DNA of 64,000 nt from Amyelois transitella (taxonomy: Eukaryota > Arthropoda > Insecta > Lepidoptera > Pyralidae): positions 10,159,501 to 10,223,500 of the forward strand of contig NC_083505.1 in NCBI RefSeq assembly GCF_032362555.1, written 5' to 3'. Of the stretch, positions 48,193 through 58,309 are shown in pieces. Below the pieces are notes generated by a model that saw nothing but the letters and a program-made list of their open reading frames with translations, did no database searches and was not told the DNA's origin. Numbering within the stretch: position 1 is the stretch's first letter; every line of letters begins with the position of its first letter. Position numbers and translations under genes: made by a program.

Positions 48193-48321
48193 ATGAGTTC
48201 CTATAAATGTTGTGCAGTGCCTCAATGCACTAATACAACAATAAAATCTCCTACGAAACTGTTTTTTTCTATGCCGATGGATTTGAATATTTGCAAGAAG
48301 TGGTTTCAGATCATGATCTAA
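48193..48321 (+). pseudogene. THAP-type zinc-finger fragment
   Basis: Opens MSSYKCCAVPQCTNTTIKSP and continues with 'KLFFSMPMD' and 'CKKWFQ'. The C-x4-C pair at the N-terminus, FFSMP and the conserved Trp are those of a THAP domain, a DNA-binding zinc finger used by P-element-like transposases and their domesticated relatives. The frame stops after 42 codons, before the C-x2-H half of the finger, so no functional domain is left. Confidence 0.55.
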
Positions 48322-48348
48322 GATCTGCGGTTACCAAAATATACTTAC

Positions 48349-48476
48349 TTTGATGTTTTCACATTCCTCAGTTCGGCAGCATAGAAATCTGGATTGTCTT
48401 TGAAGAAGACGCCAACCATTATTGCGTCCACTTTTGGTAGGTTTCGACTGTCAGCTTTCGCGGAATTGGTTTCCAT
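48349..48476 (-). pseudogene. First exon of a second, unidentified transposon gene (possibly SWIM/YqaJ type)
   Basis: Minus strand, from the ATG at 48476 to a consensus donor (AAA|GTAAGT), 42 codons: 'LPKVDAIMVGVFF' and 'NPDFYAAELRNVKTS'. From memory this resembles the N-terminus of insect proteins with SWIM zinc-finger and YqaJ-like nuclease domains; I cannot verify it. No following exon exists before the THAP fragment, so the gene is truncated. Confidence 0.35.
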
Positions 48477-49135
48477 TATTAAATACCTATGTTATCTGAG
48501 TAATCCTGAGCGATCAAACACTTATAAAATCTTGAAAAATAATAGCGAACACTAAGGAACGGTACGATCCACAGTCTGTTTATGGATAATTGACGTCATA
48601 ATATAAATAGCCAATCACGTTCGTTTTTAGTCACGTGATAGCTGTATAAAAAAACCTAATTTTCTGAGACGGATTTTGTTAATATAATGCAATATTTTTA
48701 TCTCGCGTTATTACAAATCGCTCCAAAAAATAATATTAAGACTGATGACATAAAAGAAATGTATATGTTTAATACAGTCAAATAGCCTATTCGAAGCGAT
48801 TCAATAATCTATCTTTTTCGGAAAAATGTTAAACAAGTGACATTGAAAAACAAGTTCAAGCAAACGTGCAAACTGCGATGCGAATGTTATTTTTTTAAAC
48901 TGAGTCTGACATTGACAGCCAGCTGGTTTAGCTGTCTATCACTGTCAATTGTTTGAGCTTGTTGATAAACCAAAAAAATATTATGTCATCTTACTCAGAT
49001 GAATTAAACAACACAACATAGGTACAGTTGATATTCAACAATTCTAAATGACATAATGAATGAGTGATAATCTTGAATGATAGTGTCTAGGGCACTTGTG
49101 ATGAAGCACAGAATTATATATTTTTTATTATAACC

Positions 49136-50513
49136 ATGTTATTATCTTGGGTAAGTATGTATGAAGCATTTGCGTTTATGATATAACTTGTTTTTTTTTC
49201 TGGAAGAGATCAACATTTAATTAAATTATGGCAGAACAGAAATATCAAGAATGTAAGTAAAATAATGTATTTCACAGGGCGCCAACTCTCATGGCCAGCT
49301 TGGTCAGGGTATAGTCAATGAACAAATAGAGAAACCAACACAGGTTGAAATAAAATCTTTGCACTGTGATGAAATTACTCAGATTGCATGCGGTGGGGGC
49401 CACACTTTACTGCTTGATGCGGAAGGGAAATTGTACTCTTGTGGGTGGAATAACAAAAGACAATTAGGGAAAGATGAAGAAACACACAGGTTTGAAAGAG
49501 TCTGGCAGCTCAGTGGCATATCATTTGTAAATATTGCATGTGGTTGGGATTTCAGCTGTGGGGTCACTGATAGTAACTTCTTGTTTGTTTGGGGATCCAA
49601 CAGCAATGGCCAACTAGGATTACCCAGAGATCACTTCTCAGAATTTGTTAAACCAATAAGACTGCAAGTCAATGCAATGGATGTTTCTATGGGACTAAGG
49701 CACACAGCCATTGTAAATTCTAAAGGCGAAGTATGGGTAACAGGTTGTGGCAAACATGGTCAACTAGGTTTAGGAAATGAGAGATTGTCTTCAGATAGAT
49801 TTGAGCAAGTACCCAAAGTTGGTAAAGTATCCCATATAGCATGTGGACAGAATCACACGGTGACTTGGTGTTCTGAAGAAAAAGCTTTGTATGTTTGGGG
49901 TGACAATAAACATGGGCAACTGTTGCTTAGCATTGAAAAGTATAAGAAGATTTTCACACCTCAAAAGATTGATATTGATGTTAAAAAGGAAGTAAAAAAA
50001 TTGCTTAGCGGCTGGACCAATGTTCTTTTATGGTTGGAGAATGGAACTATGTATACCTGGGGTCGCAATAATTATGGTCAACTTGGAACTGAAGATGCAT
50101 TTGTTGGTAAAATAATTAAGATAAATCTACCAGGTATGACTTCATTATAATATAGCTTTACTTATTGTCTAGCATTCAGTTTAAAATAATTACTTTATCT
50201 TTTTACATTGATATGTTTTATTACAGATGATAGAGAAGTCAAAGATGTTGCTCTTGGATCTGAACATACAGTGTGTATAGCCACAGACAATACTTTATGG
50301 GCATGGGGCTGGAATGAACATGCTAACACAGGGACTGGCACCTGTGACAGTGTAAACACCCCAACTTTAGTGCCTTTAGACATAGGTGCAAACAAAATAT
50401 CAACAGTGTTTGCTGGGGGAGCTCAAAATTTTGTAATAGTAACTTTGAATACTGAAACTAAAACTATAAGTGACGAGACTTTTGATATCAATGATGAGGA
50501 AAGCACGGAATAA
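49136..50513 (+). CDS. Sergef: RCC1-repeat protein, SERGEF/DelGEF-like, 3 exons
   Basis: Exons 49136-49150, 49278-50133 and 50227-50513 join in phase (donors GTAAGT and GTATGA; acceptors TTCACAG and TTACAG) to give 385 residues. Seven RCC1-type blades are marked by WGANSHGQLG, CGWNNKRQLG, WGSNSNGQLG, GCGKHGQLG, WGDNKHGQL, WGRNNYGQLG and WGWNEHANTG, and by repeated IACG.GHT/HT strands. Exon 1 is only five codons (MLLSW), and its Trp is completed by the GANSHG of exon 2. The length and the whole protein being one seven-blade propeller, followed by a short acidic Thr/Glu-rich tail, fit the SERGEF (secretion-regulating guanine nucleotide exchange factor, DelGEF) family, linked to exocyst/Sec5. 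Any exchange activity is unproven even in mammals. Another member of the RCC1 superfamily is possible. Confidence 0.85.
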
Positions 50514-51646
50514 GTAATTAAAATAATAATAATGTTATGATCTTATAATAACCTGGCAAAAGTGCTTTTTATGGTACATCATCAGGGGTTGATTTGGGGA
50601 AAAGCATGTTACTACCCAAACTAACATATGAAATTTTATTCATTGATTTTAAATAGTTTATATTATGTCCAGATTGTTCAGTCAAAATTAAACAACTATG
50701 GTGCTTAATTTTATGGAGATTATTGTTGTTTTTTTAAAATAAAACTAATTTACAGTTATTAAATTTGTTTTAATATTATTCTAGGAAATAATAAACTTTA
50801 TTTCCTGACATGAGTGCTATCTGTTATTATGTCATGTTTGTTGATTTACACATCCCAGTGTGAAATTAGAAACACTGCCATAATAAGTACATTGATTATT
50901 AATGAATACCTGCCTTGTCTATAATCAATACAATTTGATAGTAATACTTTAAATTCGTTTACACCGCCATCTTAATGTTACCAGATGTGTAGTGATGAAA
51001 GCTATCATCACTTGGATTTACGTTTAAATACTTCATATAATCTTATTGTTTCATACATGTTCATTATCAACTTCCCAGTATGGTTGACTTACACTTATTC
51101 AATTTATAAATATTAATCACATTGATATACAAAATGGACGAGAATTAGACCGACTGGCTTTGACACCTAAATTGGAACATTCCTTTAGGAAATTTATGAT
51201 CTTCAGTTTTGTTTTCTTAATATTGGATAACCTTATAAGGTGTCACTTATTGAAGTCAAACATCACTGCAAATAAAGTAACTACTGCTCTAAAGCTACGA
51301 AGCAGTGGAATAAAATCTTCCAATGTCGTATCAAAAAGTTACTAAATATAATGAATATCTTTTTATTTTAAAAATCAATCAGTATACATTTTGGAGTAAA
51401 TCTTTGTTATCATATTTTACAAATAATTAACTAAAAATTAAAAATTAGGCTATCTATGCTTCTGTAGCAATTTAGTTTCCAATTTTGGTATCAAAGTGAG
51501 ATATTAATATCCACATACAAATTTTATGTATACATACAGTAAACAGTTCATTGTCTTACAAATAACAATGTCCTCTAAACACTTCCGTCAGTATGTAGGA
51601 ATAACTAAATAATAAAACTAATAAATTACTTTACATATTTAGATTG

Positions 51647-52829
51647 CTACCTTTTGCGTTCACCTTTTTGTGTCTTTCGCTTTTCCTTTTTCTCTTCTTT
51701 AAGTTGTTTCTGTTTCTCTCTGAAAAAGAAAACAAAAGTAAACTGTATTATTGAAAATTTTCAAGTGGCTTATTTTTCTTAATTTTTATATTTTTAACAT
51801 TCTAATAACTACTCAATACATAATGATGCTCAAGTTACACAACTTTCTCTAATATTATCCTTATAATGGTGTTATTTTAACTGAACTATTCTTGCTTCAT
51901 TTCATAAACTTAAAATTAAAAATAAGGTTATTTCTGACAGTCTTGTCTTCATCACGCAATGAAGCAAAAATAAACACAAACATAAATACAACTCTATTCT
52001 CTATCTAAATAATAATAAAGTCAGTCACATTGCAATTTATACTATTAACAAAAGAAGAATAATCACCTGTCTTCCTTATCTTTCTCTTTTTTTCGTTGGG
52101 CTTCTTGACGAGCCTGTTCTCGGCGTTCACGTGCGGCAGCTGCTACATCTGCAGCATTTGTGTTTTTGACTAAATCAGAACTGTCCGCATCATCATCCTG
52201 TGCACTCTCTTCCTGTAAAAAAAATAATAAATAATAAAAAAAATATAAGTATAAAAAAAATTATTTATTTGTTCCAGATGGCTTGGGGACACACCAAAAC
52301 CAATTTATTTGTTGAGGTTAGATTTTCAATATCTAAATTAAATGTTTCTTACCTCATTATCAGACAGCTGACTATACTGCGATAATATAGCTTCTCGAAT
52401 TTTCTTCTCTTCATCTGTATATTCTCGACGAGTTGTGGTAGCAAGCGACTGAGATTCTAATAATTTTGCTAGCTGGACATCAACATCTGTAGCCGTTTTT
52501 GGGGTCTCGTCTTTAGGACGACTTTTCTCCCACTTCTCTAATATCTCATTCACATGAAAGGCGATGTCGCTATCCTGTTAAATACATAATAGCATTTGAA
52601 AAGGAAATATTTTAATGCGGTGTGGTGCAAGAGTAACCACTTGCTGAAATAGATGGTTACTTACCACGATTCCGGAAAGAATATCCTCCAGGGCATCTTT
52701 CTTATCATCAATAGAATCTTCGCTATCTAATATACCAGTTATGTAAGATCCAAATACCCCTTCGTCAGTTTTAAGAGATTTTAATTTATTATTAAGCCAT
52801 GGCTCAAACTCATTCACCGCAGCCGCCAT
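51647..52829 (-). CDS. CCDC43: CCDC43-like coiled-coil protein, 4 exons
   Basis: Minus exons 52829-52665, 52574-52353, 52212-52067 and 51719-51647 join in phase to give 201 residues. The N-terminal helical domain includes 'FEPWLNNKLKSL' and 'VFGSYITGIL', followed by 'AFHVNEILEKW'. The C-terminal half is a strongly charged coiled coil rich in Arg, Glu, Lys and Gln ('AARERREQARQEAQRKKEKD') and ends in a basic tail 'KEKRKTQKGERKR'. This order and size match CCDC43 (human about 224 residues), a conserved eukaryotic protein of poorly known function. The stop is TAG at 51649-51647. It is divergent from PSMA7 and convergent with SERGEF. The start codon lies inside a YY1-type motif (see regulatory entry). 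Confidence 0.87.
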
Positions 52830-52832
52830 ATT
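52820..52832 (-). promoter_or_regulatory. YY1-type motif spanning the CCDC43 start codon
   Basis: On the minus strand AATATGGCGGC fits the YY1/Pho consensus AANATGGCGNC, with the ATG being the start codon itself. Such translation-overlapping YY1 sites are known in TATA-less housekeeping promoters. Upstream on the same strand, 'CAGTCAGTTC' offers an initiator. Confidence 0.55.
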
Positions 52833-52943
52833 TTCCGAACTGACTGACTTTGACAGTGTCTCAAGTGTCTGACAGTGACATGGTCAGTGTAAAATCTTTA
52901 GTCATTTGCGATTAGCTCAATAATCGACTACATACGTCGACGT

Positions 52944-53015
52944 TTATTTATTTATTTATTTATTTATTCAGTTCACCAACAGTCGATACAACAATAAATA
53001 CAGAGATTATACATA
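52944..53015 (-). repeat. LINE 3' tail with (TAAA)n
   Basis: (TTTA) repeated about seven times from 52944, then 'CAACAATAAATACAGAGATT'. Read on the minus strand this is a short LINE 3' end with a (TAAA)n tail. It sits in the 541 bp between the divergent CCDC43 and PSMA7 start codons. Confidence 0.5.
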
Positions 53016-53367
53016 CAATAAGGTTCGTTCTAATTGCTCGACCAGTTACAGGTAAACCCAGCATGCTATGGGGAACAATCCGTGTTTAATGTTAATTATT
53101 ACTGATAAATTTAAGTAAGTATCTATCTACCTTTTTGTTAGCATAAAGTTTATTGTGGTGCAAATAGTAACAACTAAACGTTCTGTACAATCGAATATTC
53201 ACACACATTCTTTTTTAAGACAGAGTGAGTACAATACAATATTCAATTCAGTCAGTCTACAACACTACTTCCCGTCAAATATAAGTCGAGCAAGTCATTC
53301 CTAAAAAAAAAATAAAGGTGAACAAGCGGTTTTCAGATTTCTTCTGGTTGTAATCAAATATATCTAA

Positions 53368-54497
<1,130 letters not shown>

Positions 54498-54582
54498 TAT
54501 TGTGTTTTATTTACTTTAACATGGCATAAGAATACATTTTTTAAATAATAACACCTTTTTAATTACTAAGACCAACTTAAAT

Positions 54583-56671
54583 CTAAGAATTAAGCAAATC
54601 TATGGTCCTTGATATTTGAGAATATAGTTCTTTTAAATCAGACCCACATTCTTGGTTAGGTTCTTTGTTGGTCATAAAATCATTAAACATTTGGTCCCAT
54701 TCTCCATGGTAATGGTCAGAGTCATCATTCATCCTCTGAAAAAGTACAAAGTTTCCATAAAAGAGTATAAACAACTTTTATTAAATAAATAATAGTGACA
54801 AAGAAATACCTCAGTTGAAGTACCATCATCGTTGGGATCATTGCTCACTGAAGGAAGAACACAGTTCAAAGAGATGTGCTCATTTTCTTTCCCTGTTGCC
54901 TTTCTTACAATACCATCATGAACATCATGCTGAATGTCAAACTCTGCTAGCAATTCTACAGATTTGGTATCTATAGGCTCAGTATCCAATTCTGGCATAC
55001 TCAAAAACTGAATAGGAAAGTTATCATTGTTCTGTTGACATGACTCTTCATCATTGAAGTTTACCAGATTTTCCTGAGTAGAATTCCTGTAATGCAAAAA
55101 TTTCAAAGAAATCAGAATAGTAATGTACAATGACAGTATTGTACTTGAAAGTAGAGAAATTATGTATCTTATATTTAATGTGCGCAGTTTTCTATGCAAT
55201 TTTAAGGCTATTAGAGATACAATATGACAATGTCACAACCATCAGGTGCAATGTCACATTCATCAGTACTTGCCACTTCTATAATCTTATATTTTTAAGT
55301 CTATGCAAAATAATGAGAATGAACATAATTTAAATAATTATTATTTACTAGCTGTGCCCGCAACTTCGTCCGCGTGGAATAGTTGTTTTACATCTTCCAC
55401 TATTTCTTTGCTTCTTATAGTTTCAGTGTGATCTTATATAGCCTAAAGCCTTCCTCGATAAATGTTTTATTCAACGCAAAAAGAATTTTTCAATTCGAAC
55501 CAGTAGTTCCTGAGATTAGTGCGTTCAAACAAACAAACTCTTCAGCTTTATAATATTAGTATAGATTGCCTGCAATGTACTTACTCATAACTTTCATTGT
55601 TCAGCATGGTGTTTTTAAAGTCTTGAGAATCTCCATTGGCTGTACATAGGAAAAGGATGGAAAATGATGTATTAAGAAAATGTAAGGAAATGAACATAAA
55701 AATGGAATAAGGGAAAAGAAACCTGTTGGTGGGATAGGTTTTTCGGGATCTTTATTAAAATTGTTAGAGGTGCCAAACCAATCAAATTCAGCCTCTTCAT
55801 CATCACAAAAATCATCTTGTCCATCTGTAAGAATAATCCATAATATTGTTAATTAAGTGTATTGAAGAGTATTCTAGATGACCTATGTAATCACATCATT
55901 TCTTATAGGGAAGACAGAGCCTATAGTCTAAAAATCATCATCTAGATTCTCAATTCCATCATTAAGCCATCAGCGTAATGATGGAATTGAGAATCTAGAC
56001 ATCAAACTTGATGCCCTTCATGGAGTGCAACTTTAAGTACCATACATGACATGAAAGGGCCTAAAGGTATGATGTGAATGGAATACCTTCAGACTCAAGA
56101 TTACAAAGATGTTTTGAAGAGCTTTGCATGAACAAGTCTTGAGTAGCTTTTTTCAGGGCTTCATGGAAAGCTCGACGAGCTTTTTGCAGAGGTGTCAAGT
56201 ACAGCATTTGATCAGGACTACCCTAAAATATAAGTTAATTTTAAAATATTGCCATTACTAACATATGAGGTAATAACAACAATCATTTTAAAGATTTACC
56301 TTTGATTTATATGTCTTTCTAATAGCTAATGCTTTTCTAGTTATTTTATTTAACATTTCTGGTCTTCCGTATTGAAAATAATCATGCACATATTCATGCA
56401 TGTAGGGATTACTAGAGTTACAAAGAGGGTCTTGTAAGTGGGAGGTGACTTTTCGAAACCCATATAAATTCAACTGTCTGACAAAACTAGATATATTAGT
56501 AGTTTTGAATATTGAATGGTCGCATTGCAAATAATAATGGAGGATTCGATAATTCAACAGTATTGTGCGTCCTGTGCCGCCCCACAAAATAGCTTCTGTG
56601 TTCATGTTGAGCAAATACCATAATTTTTGCGGAAAACGCATCTGAAAAATAGCGTTTTTATCGTCCTGCAT
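54583..56671 (-). CDS. Divergent HSF-type DNA-binding protein (HSF5/HSFY-like), 6 exons
   Basis: Minus exons 56671-56300, 56222-56087, 55824-55723, 55639-55585, 55086-54810 and 54735-54583 join in phase to give 364 residues. Residues about 12-115 are an HSF winged-helix domain: 'RFPQKLWYLLN', 'ILWGGTGRTILLN', the recognition helix segment 'FKTTNISSFVRQLNLYGF' and 'GRPEMLNKITRKA'. The FKTTN-type recognition region is like HSF5/HSFY rather than classical HSF1. There is no obvious leucine-zipper HR-A/B region; the rest is acidic and low-complexity ('DDEEAEFDWFG', 'VNFNDEESCQQ') with a hydrophobic-spaced C-terminus, as in an activation domain. A role in germ-line transcription, as for vertebrate HSFY/HSF5, is a guess. 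It is divergent to the zeste-like gene. Confidence 0.87.
55346..55566 (+). repeat. CTAG-headed interspersed repeat, full length
   Basis: Starts CTAGCTGTGCCCGCAACTTC and ends 'AATATTAGTATAGAT'. It lies in an intron of the HSF-like gene, antisense to it. The head and the end motif are common to many lepidopteran copies; class is uncertain (Helitron-like or RTE-dependent SINE). Confidence 0.75.
55944..56002. repeat. Inverted SINE fragments forming a hairpin
   Basis: 'ATTCTCAATTCCATCATTAA' (plus-sense SINE piece) is followed directly by its complement 'AATGATGGAATTGAGAAT', giving a perfect stem within an intron of the HSF-like gene. Confidence 0.75.
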
Positions 56672-57117
56672 TGTTCTTAATGCGATGCTTAGTCCTTAAA
56701 GATTATTGATAATTAATATTTAATTAAAAAAAGCTTTTTCTCGCGAATTATGAACTTCTTCAAAAGTTCAAAAATTGCGCTGATCTGACTGACTGACGTT
56801 TACTGATGTGCGACTGTGCGTGACTGACGTGACATTCAGTGTTGCTAACGACATTTGATAAAAGCGCTCATAGATAAAACCTAATAAAAGCGCTAGATAG
56901 GACCTGTGGAAGGACTGTGTTGCCTCGAATTTGGTGTACTTTAAATAAATGTTTTATACAGAAACGCAAGAACGTAAGATATGAACAAGAGCTATATGTG
57001 GATTGAATTGAAGGGTCGGCTCGGCGATGTTCTCAGGAGCGGCGACTTGCGCGCGCAGACATTGTCCTTTTTTTAATTTAAACGATTCGCAAATTTAGCA
57101 TATCTATGTTCTTACTC

Positions 57118-57228
57118 TTCTCTATATCTGTACCAAATTTCATCAAAATCAGTTCAGTGGTTGATGCGTGACAGCATAACAGACTCAGAAAGTAACTCTG
57201 TCTACTTTCGTATTTATAAATATTATTC
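57118..57228 (+). repeat. CTAG-class repeat, 3' half
   Basis: 'TCTATATCTGTACCAAATTT' and 'TCATCAAAATCAGTTCAGTG' are the recurrent body of the class, and the piece ends near 57230. A SINE follows at once. Confidence 0.55.
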
Positions 57229-57237
57229 GTAGGTATT

Positions 57238-57479
57238 GGCTCCCGGCACCAATACAAAAATAATAGGACCACCTTATCATTTTCCCATGTATGTCGTAAA
57301 GGCGACTAAGAAATAGACTTACAAACTTGGGATTGTTTTTTAGGCGATGGGCTAGTAACCTGTCACTATTTGAATCTCAATTATATCATTAAGCCAAATA
57401 GCTGAACGTGGCTCAGTCTTTTCATGACTGTTGGCTCTGTCTACCCCGCAAGGGATATATACCATTATGTATGTATGTA
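57238..57479 (+). repeat. SINE (TATG-tail family), full length
   Basis: 'GGCTCCCGGCACCAATACAA' to 'TATGTATGTATGTA', with all family blocks in order and slight decay. Located between the divergent HSF-like and zeste-like genes. Confidence 0.92.
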
Positions 57480-57761
57480 GGTATTGTTAATAAAAAACTT
57501 CGAAAGAATAGAAAGGTAGCTTCAAAAGCACCTTATCTTTTTAAATCTGTAGTAGGCGTAGGTATGTAGATATAGAAAAATTTGTACATATAGGTGGGAA
57601 CCCACCTAACCTAACCTAGGGATAGCGTTTATATCCAAGAAAAATCGATTCGAATCGTAAGTGGATGTATCAATTCACAAAAAAATCGCGGTCTAAAATA
57701 TCGATTTTTTTCAAGTTTACATTTATAATTGTAAATATAAATCCATCTTATAAAAAACAAG

Positions 57762-57793
57762 ACATATATATATATATAATATATATGTCATTT

Positions 57794-57842
<49 letters not shown>
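57762..57842. repeat. (TA)n microsatellite with palindromic flank
   Basis: About 22 uninterrupted TA units (57798-57842), preceded by a shorter TA tract flanked by GACATATATA and TATATATGTC, which themselves pair. Confidence 0.9.
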
Positions 57843-57844
<2 letters not shown>

Positions 57845-58309
57845 GTCTGATCTCTCATCAGTTTTTTAGTTCAGGGAATTCTACAATAACAATCATTTTA
57901 TTACAATAACAAAGTCAGATCAGCTTTCATACCTGATGTGACTTTGTTATAGAAGACATTTATTTTCAAAATGATTTATTACATGATGAAGTAAAATCTC
58001 CTAATGCTTCATATCCAAGCTTTAAAAAAAACGAATGGAATGACGGTATTCGAGGGAGAAGCATGGATTCGCTGAATCGATTAAGTACATACTGCGTATC
58101 AATTTTAAAAATTTCGATTTTTGGATTAATCGATCTCATTTTGCCATTCCTAACCTAACTTACGTATATAGTTTATTTATTATTTACAAACAATGGTACG
58201 CTAAACGTACTAGTTAAAATTTGTTAAAAATTTTTGATACATAGGTACCTGTTGTTGGTATTTGTTTTATAATTTTTTATCAATGATTTTTTATTTTATA
58301 TACTTATAG

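Larger units (their letters stand above)
47904..48787. mobile_element. Candidate composite transposon relic with TA flanks
   Basis: GGCTATTTGAC at 47904-47914 is repeated inverted at 48777-48787, and TA flanks both ends. Between them lie the first exon of a THAP-like gene (plus) and the first exon of a second gene (minus), facing each other and both cut off. This fits an internally deleted element that once carried two convergent genes. The 11-bp TIR is short and the TA duplication is weak evidence, so boundaries are tentative. Confidence 0.4.

Noticed and set aside
49228-49254. Possible alternative first exon of SERGEF (ATGGCAGAACAG... followed by GTAAGT)
   Set aside because: Splicing it to exon 2 at 49278 puts the RCC1 frame out of phase, whereas the five-codon exon at 49136-49150 restores a perfect first RCC1 blade.
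51160-51345. 61-codon open frame (extended without stop to about 85 codons upstream) between SERGEF and CCDC43
   Set aside because: It lies in the convergent intergenic/3' UTR space, has no good start or splice acceptor and no family resemblance.
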